64,000 nt of DNA, taken from the NCBI RefSeq assembly GCF_023555055.1, contig NZ_JAMJPL010000002.1, positions 186,001 through 250,000 of the forward strand, written 5' to 3'. Each line of letters starts with the position of its first letter. Position 1 is the stretch's first letter. The notes beneath the pieces are model-generated. The model did not search any database, was not told where the DNA came from, and saw only the letters and a list, made by a program, of their open reading frames with translations. Source of the DNA: Marinobacter sp. ATCH36 (lineage in GTDB: Bacteria; Pseudomonadota; Gammaproteobacteria; Pseudomonadales; Oleiphilaceae). This document shows, piece after piece, positions 51,935 through 63,256 of this stretch. The translations under genes were made by a program, and so were the position numbers.

Positions 51935-52300
51935 TTATCGAACGGGGCTGTTAAGCACATCCAGGACGTCTTCAAGCTCCGTAATCATTTGCCGGATCAG
52001 CTGTTTGTACTGTGACGTGTCGTCCTTTACCTCATGGCTGCTGAGCTTCTGCTTGGCGCCACCAATGGTATAGCCCTGATCGTAAAGCAGGCTGCGGATC
52101 TGGCGGATGGTGATAACGTCGGCACGCTGGTAGTAGCGGCGATTACCACGGCGCTTGACCGGAGACAGTTGTGGAAATTCCTGTTCCCAATACCTGAGAA
52201 CGTGCGCTTTTACCGCGCAGAGTTCAGCAACTTCACCAATGGTAAAGTAACGTTTACCCGGTATTGTGGGTAGCTCGTTGTTATGACTGGGTTCCAGCAT
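51935..52300 (-). CDS. MerR-family regulator adjacent to ihfA
   Basis: 121 aa from the ATG at 52300, overlapping the ihfA end by 20 bases. [40 protein letters not shown] and [20 protein letters not shown] form the MerR winged helix; the tail is a short coiled coil. The same small MerR gene follows ihfA in Pseudomonas and relatives, usually just before a tRNA-Pro gene, which supports the location of the integration site here. Target genes unknown. Confidence 0.92.
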   Translation of the reverse strand: MLEPSHNNELPTIPGKRYFTIGEVAELCAVKAHVLRYWEQEFPQLSPVKRRGNRRYYQRADVITIRQIRSLLYDQGYTIGGAKQKLSSHEVKDDTSQYKQLIRQMITELEDVLDVLNSPVR

Positions 52301-52583
52301 ACGCTTCAACTTTCTGTTTTAGTTTTTGCCCCGGGCGAAAGGTAACAACACGCCGTGCACTAATAGGTATTTCTTCACCAGTCTTCGGGTTCCGCCCTGG
52401 CCGCTGCTTCTTGTCGCGCAGATCGAAGTTGCCGAATCCCGACAGTTTCACCTGTTCGTTATGGCTGAGAGCGCCCCTGATTTCGTCGAAAAAAGCTTCT
52501 ACCATTTCCTTGGCTTCGCGCTTGTTGAGCCCCAATTCCTCGTACAAGCGCTCCGCCATTTCCGCTTTCGTCAAAGCCGCCAT
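52281..52583 (-). CDS. ihfA: Integration host factor alpha subunit
   Basis: 100 aa, standard length. [20 protein letters not shown], the [20 protein letters not shown] beta-arm, [20 protein letters not shown] and QKLKQKVE match IhfA. It pairs with IhfB to bend DNA and is needed by many tyrosine integrases, including P4-like ones. It starts 3 bases after pheT, as in other gammaproteobacteria. Confidence 0.97.
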   Translation of the reverse strand: MAALTKAEMAERLYEELGLNKREAKEMVEAFFDEIRGALSHNEQVKLSGFGNFDLRDKKQRPGRNPKTGEEIPISARRVVTFRPGQKLKQKVEAYAGTQS

Positions 52584-52586
52584 CTG

Positions 52587-54959
52587 TTAACTCCTCAGTG
52601 TTGCCTCCAACTCTTCCTGCAATGCCTCGATGACACCGTTGAAGAGTGAATGCACCTCTTCTTCATTGAGTGTGCGCTCGGGATGCTGCCAGAACAGGCT
52701 GAGGGCAAGGCTGCGATTACCTTCACCCAGGCTCTCACCTTCATAAACATCAAACGCACGCAAAGCTGTGAGGTGCTCGCCGGCGTGCTTTTTTGCCACA
52801 CGTTCAACGTCTGCAAACCCCACATCGCTTCCGATAATGATAGCCAAATCCCGCCGAACTTCAGGGAATTTCGAAATATCTTTGAAATTAGGCACATATC
52901 CCGAAACGATCGAATTCAAGGATAGCTCAAACATCAGAATCGTGCCATTAAGTTCCAGTTTTTTCTGAACTTGTGGGTGCAATATGCCGAGCCAGCCTAC
53001 ATGTTCGCCATTCCGCAGTAATTCAGCCGTCTGGCCTGGGTGCAGGGCCGGGTGCTGGCCAGCAAGAAACTGGACCTCGATTCCCAAAAGACGGAAAAGA
53101 CTTTCAATCTCTCCTTTTACATCAAAGAAATCGGCATTTCTGCGACCATTTGCCCAGTTTTCTGGTAGCTGACTACCAACGACCGCACCGGCGAGCATGG
53201 GCCGTTGATCTATACGGTCGCCATCCTTCACAAACCTGAGGCCGGTCTCAAACAGTCGAATGCGTGGTTGCTGCCGGTTCTGGTTGTGCGCCACGGTCTT
53301 GAGCAGTCCGCTCCACAGCGTGGTGCGCATGACCGACAGATCAGACGAGATCGGGTTCGCCAGTGCAATGCCCTCTCGCTCAGGATCAACCAGATTCTGC
53401 ACCTTGGGATCAACAAAACTGTAGGTAATCGCTTCCTGATAACCACAAGAGACAAAATAATCCTGAATGGCGGAAACCGGTCGAACCGCCTCCTGCTGAG
53501 GTCGCAGGCCGAGGGACCCCTTTGGTTCCGTAACAGGCAGATTGTTATAGCCGTAGATCCGGCCAATCTCTTCAATCAGATCTTCTTCGATACTGATATC
53601 CGGGCGGAAACTGGGTACATGCACACGCCAGCCATTCTTCAATAACTTGTCGATACGCAAACCCAGCCGTGTCAGGATTTCTTCTACCGTGGTCCGGCCG
53701 ATTTCCAGCCCCAGAACGGCAGAAACACGCTGCTCACGAAGATCCACTGTGCGATCGATCGGAAGATCCTGCTGGCTGACCACTTCCACAATATCACCGG
53801 GCTCACCACCAACAATCGACATCAACAACGCCGTGGCCCGCTCCATGGCATCACGGGCGAGCTCAAAGTCCACACCCCGCTCAAAGCGGTGTGAGGCATC
53901 GGTATGAAGGCCGTAGTGGCGGGCCTTGCCGGCCAGGGTGATCGGATCGAAATACGCAGCCTCGAGGATCAGGTCCCGGGTTTTTTCGCTGACACCCGAG
54001 TGCTCCCCCCCCATCACGCCTGCGATGGCAATTGGCTTGGCGTGATCGGCAATGACCAGGGTATCAGCGGTTAATTCCACTTCCTGACCATCAAGCAGCA
54101 CCAGCTTTTCATCCGGTCTGGCCATGCGGACGACGATGCCCCCATCGATCTCGTCGCGATCAAACGCATGCAGAGGCTGGCCAAGCTCAAGCATGACATA
54201 GTTGGTCACATCCACAGCCGCGTCGATGGAACGAATGCCAGAGCGACGCAGCTTTTCCTGCATCCAAAGGGGGGATTCAACGCTCAGGTCCACATTGCGC
54301 AGAATCCGGCCCAGGTATCTTGGGCAGCCTTCGGGAGCCTTTACGGCAATCTCCGGCACGTCAGAGTGTACTGCTTCCACAGGTGTGATCTCGGGGCCTT
54401 CCGCCACCAGGCTGTTCAACACACCCACCTCACGGGCGATGCCTTTAATGGAAAGGCAGTCACTGCGATTCGGTGTCAGGTCCACGTCAATAGTGACGTC
54501 GTTCAGTTTCAGAAACTCAGTCAGTTCCTGGCCCACCGGCGCATCTTCCGGTAATTCCATCAACCCATCGTGATTTTCCGACAGTCCCAGTTCAGCTTCC
54601 GAGCACAACATGCCTTCAGACGACTGCCCACGCAGTTTTGCCTTCTTGATCTTGAAGTCTCCCGGCAGCACCGCACCCACGACCGCAAAGGGTACCTTGA
54701 GCCCATCACGGACATTGGGCGCACCACAAACCACTGACACGGCCTGTTTTCCGTCGCTTACCTGGCAAACCCGCAGTTTATCCGCATCCGGGTGAGGCGA
54801 TACGGAAACCACTTCACCCACGACGACGCCACTGAACTTGCCGGCTACCGGCTCAAATCCGTCAACTTCCAGCCCCGCCATGGTGATCTGGTCCATCAAT
54901 GCCTGGGTATCGTTCGCCGGATTGACCCATTCCCGTAGCCACTGCTCACTGAATTTCAT
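52587..54959 (-). CDS. pheT: Phenylalanyl-tRNA synthetase beta subunit
   Basis: 790 aa, standard. Starts MKFSEQWLREWVNPANDTQA. An EMAP-type tRNA-binding domain (residues about 40-150, VVVGEVVSVSPHPDADKLRV), B3/B4 editing domain (HAFDRDEID region), B5 (IDKLLKNGWRVHVPSFRPDI), the synthetase-like core, and a C-terminal anticodon-binding FDX domain (SKFPEVRRDLAIIIGSDVGF). Works with PheS as an alpha2beta2 enzyme. 58 bases after pheS. Confidence 0.97.
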   Translation of the reverse strand: MKFSEQWLREWVNPANDTQALMDQITMAGLEVDGFEPVAGKFSGVVVGEVVSVSPHPDADKLRVCQVSDGKQAVSVVCGAPNVRDGLKVPFAVVGAVLPGDFKIKKAKLRGQSSEGMLCSEAELGLSENHDGLMELPEDAPVGQELTEFLKLNDVTIDVDLTPNRSDCLSIKGIAREVGVLNSLVAEGPEITPVEAVHSDVPEIAVKAPEGCPRYLGRILRNVDLSVESPLWMQEKLRRSGIRSIDAAVDVTNYVMLELGQPLHAFDRDEIDGGIVVRMARPDEKLVLLDGQEVELTADTLVIADHAKPIAIAGVMGGEHSGVSEKTRDLILEAAYFDPITLAGKARHYGLHTDASHRFERGVDFELARDAMERATALLMSIVGGEPGDIVEVVSQQDLPIDRTVDLREQRVSAVLGLEIGRTTVEEILTRLGLRIDKLLKNGWRVHVPSFRPDISIEEDLIEEIGRIYGYNNLPVTEPKGSLGLRPQQEAVRPVSAIQDYFVSCGYQEAITYSFVDPKVQNLVDPEREGIALANPISSDLSVMRTTLWSGLLKTVAHNQNRQQPRIRLFETGLRFVKDGDRIDQRPMLAGAVVGSQLPENWANGRRNADFFDVKGEIESLFRLLGIEVQFLAGQHPALHPGQTAELLRNGEHVGWLGILHPQVQKKLELNGTILMFELSLNSIVSGYVPNFKDISKFPEVRRDLAIIIGSDVGFADVERVAKKHAGEHLTALRAFDVYEGESLGEGNRSLALSLFWQHPERTLNEEEVHSLFNGVIEALQEELEATLRS

Positions 54960-55017
54960 GGTATCTGCCTTGTCCTGATGCGGTTTGCCTGTCTATTTGT
55001 TTACCGTAACTACCTGT

Positions 55018-56086
<1,069 letters not shown>

Positions 56087-56154
56087 CAGAAGACATCTTC
56101 ATGGACCCATGGAGACGCCTGAATCGATCGGTAACCGATGAAAGAGCTAAGCGA

Positions 56155-56508
56155 TCACAGAGACGCTTTTGCCTTCTCAACAACAGCTGTAAACGCTTGC
56201 TGCTCGTTCATGGCCAGGTCAGCCAGAACTTTGCGATCGATCTCAACATTGGCCTTCTTAAGGCCAGCAATCAGACGGCTGTACGACAGGCCGTTGGCAC
56301 GGGCGCCAGCATTGATACGGGCGATCCACAGTGCGCGGAATGAACGCTTGCGGTTACGGCGGTCACGATAAGCATACTGACCTGCTTTGATAACCGCCTG
56401 CTTGGCTACACGATAGACGCGACTACGCGCTCCGTAATAACCCTTGGCCTGATTCATGATCTTTTTGTGACGACGACGTGCTACCACGCCACGCTTTACA
56501 CGAGCCAT
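56155..56508 (-). CDS. rplT: Ribosomal protein L20
   Basis: 117 aa, standard length. [40 protein letters not shown] and [20 protein letters not shown] are the strongly conserved L20 blocks. L20 binds 23S rRNA early in large-subunit assembly and represses its own operon in E. coli. Follows rpmI by 50 bases in the infC-rpmI-rplT operon. Confidence 0.98.
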   Translation of the reverse strand: MARVKRGVVARRRHKKIMNQAKGYYGARSRVYRVAKQAVIKAGQYAYRDRRNRKRSFRALWIARINAGARANGLSYSRLIAGLKKANVEIDRKVLADLAMNEQQAFTAVVEKAKASL

Positions 56509-56558
56509 ACTTTAATCCTTCTACCTTTAAACCTTTACAGGAATGATTAGCGGCTGAA

Positions 56559-56750
56559 TCAGCACGCCGTCATACGCTTGATGGAAGCAACATCAGACTT
56601 GGCAATCAGCTTGGTACCGCGGAGCTGACGCTTACGCTTGGGGCTCTTCTTGGTCAAGATATGACTGGTGAAGGACTGCTTGTGCTTGAAGCCAGTGGCG
56701 GTTTTCTTGAACCGCTTGGTAGCTCCACTTTTGGTTTTCATCTTGGACAT
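56559..56750 (-). CDS. rpmI: Ribosomal protein L35
   Basis: 63 aa, standard. Basic throughout: [40 protein letters not shown], then [18 protein letters not shown]. Large-subunit protein, between infC (40 bases upstream) and rplT. Confidence 0.97.
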   Translation of the reverse strand: MSKMKTKSGATKRFKKTATGFKHKQSFTSHILTKKSPKRKRQLRGTKLIAKSDVASIKRMTAC

Positions 56751-56790
56751 TTTTTAAAACTCCGCATTCTGTTTTTAGTAAGATCAGGTG

Positions 56791-57330
56791 TTACTTCTTC
56801 TTGCGGGGAGCCACAACCATGGTCATCTGGCGGCCTTCCATTTTCGGCCGCTGTTCTACCTGGGCAATCTCTTCAATATCCGCTTCAATCCTGTTCATGA
56901 GCTTCATACCAATTTCCTGGTGTGCCATCTCACGCCCACGGAAGCGAATAGTGAGTTTGCCGCGGTCCCCGTTTTCAAGGAAACGTACCAGGTTGCGTAG
57001 TTTGACCTGATAATCCCCTTCTTCAGTTCCTGGACGGAACTTAAGCTCTTTGACCTGGGTCTGCTTCTGCTTTTTCTTTGCAGCAGCCTTGGCCTTCTTC
57101 TCATCGAAGATTTTCTTGCCGTAGTCCATTATCTTACAGACGATCGGATCGGAATCCGTAACCTGAACCAGGTCAAGAGACGCTTCTTCTGCCTGCTTGA
57201 TTGCATCTTCGATCGACACTACGCCGACCTGGTTGCCCTCTGCGTCAATAAGGCGGACTTCAGTTGCGTCAATATTCTCATTGATCGGCGCCTTTGGTGT
57301 ACGCCCCCGATTCGCTCGCTGTTTAATAAT
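56791..57330 (-). CDS. infC: Translation initiation factor IF-3, AUU start
   Basis: 179 aa if read from an ATT at 57330 whose first base is the last base of the thrS stop (a second ATT follows directly). No ATG occurs before residue 38, but the frame already encodes the conserved IF-3 N-terminus ([14 protein letters not shown], then [12 protein letters not shown]). GGAG lies 5 bases before this ATT. A rare AUU start is the known autoregulatory device of infC. The C-terminal domain ([20 protein letters not shown]) and basic tail are intact. Confidence 0.95.
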   Translation of the reverse strand: MIKQRANRGRTPKAPINENIDATEVRLIDAEGNQVGVVSIEDAIKQAEEASLDLVQVTDSDPIVCKIMDYGKKIFDEKKAKAAAKKKQKQTQVKELKFRPGTEEGDYQVKLRNLVRFLENGDRGKLTIRFRGREMAHQEIGMKLMNRIEADIEEIAQVEQRPKMEGRQMTMVVAPRKKK

Positions 57331-59255
57331 CAGATCTCCGTTTTGGTTCTGCCTTTGCGGTTGATTTCGTCAGCCATCAGCTGCTCAAACGCGTCCAGCG
57401 ATAAAGTCCCCAAATCTTCACCTTTACGGGTTCGCACCGCAACGGCATTGTTCTCGACTTCTTTGTCGCCGACAACAACAAGGAAAGGGACTTTGTTAAT
57501 AGTATGCTCGCGGATTTTAAAGCCGATCTTCTCGTTTCTCAAGTCAGCATTAACCCTATAGCCAAGAGAATCCCACTTTTTCGCAAGATTCTGGCAATAA
57601 TCACGCTGATTATCGGTAATATTCAACACCGCAATCTGCGTCGGGGCTAACCAGGTCGGGAAGGAACCTTCGTATTCTTCAATCAGAATACCGATAAAGC
57701 GCTCAAAGGATCCCAGTACCGCCCTGTGCAGCATAACAGGCGTTTTGCGCTCTGAGTTATCTGCCACATACTGCGCACCCAGGCGCCCCGGCATGGAAAA
57801 ATCAACCTGAATGGTACCACACTGCCATACCCGGCCGATGCAGTCTTTCAGGGAAAACTCGATTTTCGGGCCATAAAACGCGCCTTCGCCTGGTAATAGC
57901 TCCCAGTCAACGCCCTCACGATTCAGAGCCTCTTCCAGAGCAGCTTCCGCCTTGTCCCAGACTTCGTCTGAGCCAACACGCTTTTCCGGCCGGGTTGAAA
58001 GCTTGTAGAGAATATCGGTGAACCCGAAGTCCTTGTAAATCTCATGGAGCATCTCAATGAAGGACGATACTTCCTGTTGAATGGCGTCTTCCTCACAGAA
58101 AATGTGAGCGTCGTCCTGGGTAAATCCACGCACCCGCATCAGGCCATGCAAGGCACCGGACGCTTCGTTGCGATGGCAGGAGCCAAATTCCGCCAGGCGC
58201 AGGGGCAAATCCTTGTAGCTCTTCAGGCCCTGATTGAACACCTGCACATGGCAGGGGCAGTTCATTGGCTTGATGGCGTAGTCATGCTTTTCCGACTCCG
58301 TGGTAAACATGTCGTCCTTGAACTTGTCCCAATGCCCGGACTTCTCCCACAGTGACTTGGAAACCACTTGCGGGGTTTTGATCTCAAGGTATCCATGGTC
58401 ATGCTGCTTACGGCGCATGTACTGCTCGATTTCCTGGTACAAAGACCAGCCATCCGGATGCCAGAACACCATGCCCGGTGCTTCTTCCTGCATGTGAAAC
58501 AGGCTCAGCTTCTTGCCGATCTTGCGATGGTCCCGCTTTTCCGCCTCTTCCAGGCGATGCAGATAGGCCTTCAGGTCTTTCTTGTTGCCCCAGGCGGTAC
58601 CGTAAACGCGCTGCAACTGCTCGTTGCTGGTGTCTCCGCGCCAGTAAGCGCCGGCCACCTTGGTCAGTTTAAACGCCTTGAGCTTACCGGTGCTGGGCAC
58701 GTGCGGGCCACGGCACAGGTCGATAAAATCGCCCTGGCGGTAGAACGACAGGTCTTCATCGCCGGGGATATCCTCGATAATGCGGACCTTATATTCCTCA
58801 CCCATGCCATCAAACAGGCGCACGGCTTCATCGCGGGACATCAGTGAGCGTGAAACAGGAATATCCTGTTTGGCCAGCTCTTCCATCCGGCTTTCAATCC
58901 GGCTCAGATCTTCATTGGTGAATGGCCGGTCAAATTTGAAATCGTAGTAGAACCCGTTGTCCACAACCGGGCCGATGGTGACCTGGGCGGAAGGAAACAA
59001 TTCCTTCACGGCCATGGCCAGCAGATGGGCAGTGGAGTGGCGGATAATATCAACGCCGTCTTCGTCCCGCTCGGTAACAATGGCGAGATCAGCGTCTTCG
59101 TCAATGGGATAGCTGGTATCAACCAGCTTGCCGTTAACACGGCCGGCAATAGCGGCCTTGGCAAGACCGGCCCCGATATCTGCGGCGACATCGTGAACGG
59201 TTACAGATTCAGCAAAACTGCGGTGGCTGCCATCAGGCAGGGTAACAACTGGCAT
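57330..59255 (-). CDS. thrS: Threonyl-tRNA synthetase
   Basis: 641 aa from the ATG at 59255; the longer frame to 59324 is not needed. TGS domain ([20 protein letters not shown]), editing domain with [16 protein letters not shown], catalytic core with the zinc cysteine in [10 protein letters not shown], motif 2 ([20 protein letters not shown]), and the C-terminal anticodon-binding domain ([20 protein letters not shown]). First gene of the translation operon; shares a base with infC. Confidence 0.97.
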   Translation of the reverse strand: MPVVTLPDGSHRSFAESVTVHDVAADIGAGLAKAAIAGRVNGKLVDTSYPIDEDADLAIVTERDEDGVDIIRHSTAHLLAMAVKELFPSAQVTIGPVVDNGFYYDFKFDRPFTNEDLSRIESRMEELAKQDIPVSRSLMSRDEAVRLFDGMGEEYKVRIIEDIPGDEDLSFYRQGDFIDLCRGPHVPSTGKLKAFKLTKVAGAYWRGDTSNEQLQRVYGTAWGNKKDLKAYLHRLEEAEKRDHRKIGKKLSLFHMQEEAPGMVFWHPDGWSLYQEIEQYMRRKQHDHGYLEIKTPQVVSKSLWEKSGHWDKFKDDMFTTESEKHDYAIKPMNCPCHVQVFNQGLKSYKDLPLRLAEFGSCHRNEASGALHGLMRVRGFTQDDAHIFCEEDAIQQEVSSFIEMLHEIYKDFGFTDILYKLSTRPEKRVGSDEVWDKAEAALEEALNREGVDWELLPGEGAFYGPKIEFSLKDCIGRVWQCGTIQVDFSMPGRLGAQYVADNSERKTPVMLHRAVLGSFERFIGILIEEYEGSFPTWLAPTQIAVLNITDNQRDYCQNLAKKWDSLGYRVNADLRNEKIGFKIREHTINKVPFLVVVGDKEVENNAVAVRTRKGEDLGTLSLDAFEQLMADEINRKGRTKTEI

Positions 59256-59356
59256 AGTTAGCTCCTTGAGTCCCAGAGGTGATCCGTACCAAAGACCACA
59301 TGTTGACGGTTGGCCGCGATACAAACCGCGGACCGTTGCGCGCAGGAGTTTAACAG

Positions 59357-59387
59357 AAAAAAGCCCGGCAGGTTAATGCCGGGCTTT
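59357..59387 (-). terminator. Terminator of the TRAP transporter operon
   Basis: Stem AAGCCCGGCA with TGCCGGGCTT around a 6-base loop, then a T-run on the minus strand. It starts 10 bases after the TRAP permease stop and lies about 100 bases upstream of thrS. Confidence 0.92.
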
Positions 59388-59396
59388 CAACGCTAC

Positions 59397-62000
59397 TTAT
59401 CCGAGGTCATAAGCGCTGGCCTCCTCAGGCGTTCGCCGCCTTAACTGACCAAATGCAACAAGGCCGAGCAGGATAAGCGCTGGAATGAACATGAGTTCTT
59501 TTGGCGGGCGTTCAAGTTCGACCTGCACTGAATCGACCGTCCAGCCAAAGCTGATACCGGCATCCTCTGCAGGGCTTCCGAAGCCAACAAAATCAACCAC
59601 CATCCGCTCACCATCAGGTGACAACTCGAGACCAGCTTCCTTTAACCTTGCTTCCGGGGTCTCGGCATCAGGCAGCGGCAAGCTGAGATAGGTAGACCTC
59701 TCATCACCATCCAGCGCCATACCGGATGTCTGGACTATGATGGACTCACCGGCGGGGACGTTCTCGACATGCTCGACGATTTCCGCTCCTGGCCGGTCTT
59801 CGGTTGCCGGGTACACCATGTCCCACCAGTACCCCGGACGAAACAGAGTGAAAGTGATCAGTAGAAGCAGCGCTGTCTCCCATTTGTAGCTCTTGGTGAA
59901 CCAGTAACCCTGCGTCGCCGCCGAGAAGACCAGCATGGCGGTAACCGCACTGGCTATGGTGATCAGCAAGTCCACCCAACCCGTCAGCCCGATCAGCAAT
60001 AACTGGGTATTGAAGATGAACATGAACGGAAGAATGGCCGTGCGGATATCGTAGGTGAACCCCTGAATACCCGTTCGTATCGGGTCCGCACCGGATATTG
60101 CAGCCGCCGCGTAGGCGGCCAGCCCAACGGGCGGCGTATCATCCGCAAGTATGCCGAAGTAGAACACGAACAGGTGAACCGCAATAAGCGGAACCAGCAG
60201 GCCATTTTCAGCACCAAGAGTCACTATAACCGGCGCCATCAGAGTGGAAACCACGATGTAGTTGGCTGTTGTGGGCAGCCCCATGCCCAGGATGAGACTG
60301 ATAATGGCGGTGAAAATCAGCATCAGCAGCAGGTTGCCCCCTGAGATGAACTCCACGAACTGGGTCATCACCAAGCCGATACCGGTCAACGTCACTGTAC
60401 CCACCACGATGCCAGCGGTCGCGGTAGCCACACCAATACCCACCATGTTCCGCGCGCCTGTCACCAGAGAATGCATCAAATCGACGACGCCGGTTTTGGT
60501 TTCCGCAAAAAAATCACCCTTCTTGCGGAAAATAGCCTTCATCGGCTGCTGGGTGATCACGATGAAAATCATGAACACCGTAGCCCAGAAGGCAGACAGT
60601 TGGGGAGAGAAACGCTCGACCGTCAGACACCAGACCAGCACCACCACTGGCAGCAGGAAGTAGAGGCCGGTTTTCACGGTTGACCCGACATCCGGAAGCG
60701 TGTCCATCGCGGACTCCGGATCGTCCTGCTCAAGTTCCGGGAAGCGGGTGGAGTACCAGACCAGTCCAATGTAGACAGCAAGCAGCAAAGGCCCCAGCAC
60801 CCACACAGCCGACTCTCCAAGCACAACCTTGAGCCAGCCAATGCCGTAATAAACAATGAGCGTGAGAGCGCTCAGGCCAAGCAGAATCACCACCCAGTTC
60901 AGCATACGCTGGGCCAGTGTCGGACGATTGGGACGCTCAATACCCTTCATCTTGAGCTTGCAGGCTTCCAGGTGAACGATATAGATCAATGCCACATAGG
61001 AGATCATCGCCGGTAATATGGCGTGCTTGATGACTTCCAGATAGGAAATCCCGACGTACTCAACCATCAGGAAAGCCGCCGCGCCCATAATGGGCGGGGT
61101 CAATTGACCATTGGTCGAAGCAGCCACTTCAACAGCACCGGCTTTGGTCGCCGGGAAGCCAACACGTTTCATCAACGGGATGGTAAAGGTACCGGTAGTT
61201 ACCACATTGGCAATGGAAGAGCCGGAAATGACACCGCTCAAACCACTGGATACAACGGCAGCCTTGGCGGGCCCGCCACGCATGTGTCCCAACATGGCGT
61301 AGGCAACCATGATGAAGTAGTTACCTGCCCCGGCCCTTTCCAGCAGTGCACCGAAGAGAACGAACAGGAAAACGAAGCTGGTAGACACCCCCAGGGCAAC
61401 ACCGAAAACACCTTCCGTGCCCAACCACATGTGGGACGAAAGCTTTTGCAGGCTGGCGCCTTTATGAGAGATCACATCCGGCATATAGGGGCCGGCCAGG
61501 GCATAGACCAGAAAGACGCCGGCCACAATCGTCAACGGCAGGCCCAGGGCGCGGCGGGTAGCCTCCAGCAGAAGCACGATACCACCAAGGGCAACGATCA
61601 GGTCCTGGGTAATGGGAGCGCCTGGACGCGTCGAAAGCTGTTCATAAAAGAAGTAAAGATAGGAAGCTGAAAAAGCCGCGGCCAGTGCAAGAATCCAGTC
61701 ATAGAATGGAACATGATCAACATGCCTGCCCCGAATCATCGGGTAAGCAGCAAATGCCAGGAAAGTGGCGAACGCAAGGTGGATAGATCTAGATTCCGTT
61801 GAGTTAAAAACGCCAAACTCGACAATATAAGGAAGTGGCGAGGCTATCCAGAGCTGAAAAAGGGACCAGAGCAGGGGGACAACGAAAAGTATCCTGGCAG
61901 CCATGCCAGTTGCAGCTCTTCCACCGGTTTCGGTCTGGAGCACCTCTGCAACTTTTGAGCTGTCCACATTATCCCCGGCTCTCGGTTCGCTATTGGCCAT
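59397..62000 (-). CDS. TRAP transporter fused permease (TAXI type) with DUF3394 tail
   Basis: 867 aa, about 18 membrane segments. A 4TM DctQ-like part is fused to the DctM-like part (SGLSGVISGSSIANVVTTGT; MGLPTTANYIVVSTLMAPVI; ADDTPPVGLAAYAAAAISGA). After about residue 700 comes a DUF3394 module with a soluble loop (VDFVGFGSPAEDAGISFGWT) and a last membrane helix. The family imports organic acids or amino-acid-like compounds with a sodium gradient. It is preceded by its TAXI binding protein gene, with a hairpin between them. Confidence 0.94.
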   Translation of the reverse strand: MANSEPRAGDNVDSSKVAEVLQTETGGRAATGMAARILFVVPLLWSLFQLWIASPLPYIVEFGVFNSTESRSIHLAFATFLAFAAYPMIRGRHVDHVPFYDWILALAAAFSASYLYFFYEQLSTRPGAPITQDLIVALGGIVLLLEATRRALGLPLTIVAGVFLVYALAGPYMPDVISHKGASLQKLSSHMWLGTEGVFGVALGVSTSFVFLFVLFGALLERAGAGNYFIMVAYAMLGHMRGGPAKAAVVSSGLSGVISGSSIANVVTTGTFTIPLMKRVGFPATKAGAVEVAASTNGQLTPPIMGAAAFLMVEYVGISYLEVIKHAILPAMISYVALIYIVHLEACKLKMKGIERPNRPTLAQRMLNWVVILLGLSALTLIVYYGIGWLKVVLGESAVWVLGPLLLAVYIGLVWYSTRFPELEQDDPESAMDTLPDVGSTVKTGLYFLLPVVVLVWCLTVERFSPQLSAFWATVFMIFIVITQQPMKAIFRKKGDFFAETKTGVVDLMHSLVTGARNMVGIGVATATAGIVVGTVTLTGIGLVMTQFVEFISGGNLLLMLIFTAIISLILGMGLPTTANYIVVSTLMAPVIVTLGAENGLLVPLIAVHLFVFYFGILADDTPPVGLAAYAAAAISGADPIRTGIQGFTYDIRTAILPFMFIFNTQLLLIGLTGWVDLLITIASAVTAMLVFSAATQGYWFTKSYKWETALLLLITFTLFRPGYWWDMVYPATEDRPGAEIVEHVENVPAGESIIVQTSGMALDGDERSTYLSLPLPDAETPEARLKEAGLELSPDGERMVVDFVGFGSPAEDAGISFGWTVDSVQVELERPPKELMFIPALILLGLVAFGQLRRRTPEEASAYDLG

Positions 62001-62037
62001 AGCTGGGTCCTGTAGAATATAGCGGGTCGGAGATCAA

Positions 62038-62067
62038 AACACCGCAGACAGAGTTGCCTGCGGTGTT
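62038..62067 (-). terminator. Hairpin between the TAXI protein and permease genes
   Basis: AACACCGCAG pairs with CTGCGGTGTT around a 10-base loop, with only a short T stretch after it on the minus strand. Likely a partial terminator or mRNA-protecting hairpin that keeps the binding protein in excess over the permease. Confidence 0.65.
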
Positions 62068-62085
62068 GTTTTACCGGTTACAGGA

Positions 62086-63069
62086 TCAGTCGATCAGCCC
62101 GGCTTCTTTATAGTATTTCTCGGCACCTGGGTGCAGGGGCGCACTCAAGGCGTCGGATACCATTTCTTCCTTGTTCAGGACGCCAAACGCAGGATGCAGA
62201 CGCTTGAAGCTGTCAAAGTTTTCGAAAACGGCCTTGACCACTTCGTACACGACATCATCCGAAACATCGGTCGAGGACACGAATGTTGCCGCAACACCGA
62301 AAGTGGTGGTGTCATCGTCACTTCCCCGATACATACCACCCGGAATAACGGCTTGCCGGTAATACGGATTGTCTTTGATCAGCGTTTCGGTCGCTTTGTT
62401 GTCAACACTGACGATCACGCTGTCACAGGAAGTAGTCGCCTCCTTGATCGCACCTGAAGGGTGACCAACTGTATAGAAGAAGGCATCAATGTTGCCATCA
62501 CACAAGGCCTGGGATTGCTCAGCGGCTTTCAGTTCCGCCGCCAGCGAGAACTTGTCCATGGTCCAGCCCATTTCATCCATCAGAACTTCTGCAGTGGCAC
62601 GCTGACCGGAGCCCGGGTTACCAACGGAAACCCGCTTACCTTCAAGATCCTCGAAGGTTTTGATACCTGATCCCTTGCTGGCTACAACGGTAAACGGCTC
62701 CGGATGGAGCGAGAACACTGCGCGAAGCTTTTCGTTCTTTCCGTCTTCCTCAAACTGGCTGGTGCCGTTATAGGCGTGGTATTGCCAGTCAGATTGAGCA
62801 ACCGCCAGATCCAGTTCGCCCTGACGAATCGCATTCAGGTTATAAACCGACCCACCGGTACTCTCGACGGAGCAACGGATTCCATGTTCTTTACGATCCA
62901 TATTAACCAGCCGGCAAATTGCTCCGCCCGCCGGGTAATAGACCCCGGTTACACCACCGGTGCCGATGGTTACAAATTGCTGCTCCTGCGCGCTTACCGC
63001 CGTTGAAGTCGCTCCGAAGCTGACTGCGGCTGCCACCGCGAGTGCGGAAAATTTCTGTTTTAGTGCCAT
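62086..63069 (-). CDS. TAXI-family TRAP solute-binding protein
   Basis: 327 aa with a signal peptide ([20 protein letters not shown], cleaved near AVSAQEQ). Family marks: [20 protein letters not shown] at the mature start, [20 protein letters not shown] and [20 protein letters not shown]. Periplasmic receptor that hands substrate to the fused permease encoded downstream. Glutamate or other amino acids are bound by some relatives; the ligand here is not deducible. Confidence 0.94.
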   Translation of the reverse strand: MALKQKFSALAVAAAVSFGATSTAVSAQEQQFVTIGTGGVTGVYYPAGGAICRLVNMDRKEHGIRCSVESTGGSVYNLNAIRQGELDLAVAQSDWQYHAYNGTSQFEEDGKNEKLRAVFSLHPEPFTVVASKGSGIKTFEDLEGKRVSVGNPGSGQRATAEVLMDEMGWTMDKFSLAAELKAAEQSQALCDGNIDAFFYTVGHPSGAIKEATTSCDSVIVSVDNKATETLIKDNPYYRQAVIPGGMYRGSDDDTTTFGVAATFVSSTDVSDDVVYEVVKAVFENFDSFKRLHPAFGVLNKEEMVSDALSAPLHPGAEKYYKEAGLID

Positions 63070-63210
63070 GACTTTTCCCTTTTGTGTTCGTTATTGCTTT
63101 TTCTGGCCTGCGTGTTCACACAGACTCTTTCCACGTTCGCCTTAAAACATAGACCAATTCCGGTCATAAAGAAAGCCAGGATTAGCACGCTAACCACCTG
63201 AGCAAACAAC

Positions 63211-63232
63211 AAAAAAGCCCGCAGCGCGGGCT
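63211..63232 (-). terminator. Terminator of the RND/MMPL gene
   Basis: Stem AGCCCGC with GCGGGCT around a 3-base loop, then a T-run on the minus strand, 25 bases after the stop of the exporter gene. Confidence 0.88.
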
Positions 63233-63256
63233 CTTCTGATCAGGCGTTTGCGAATC

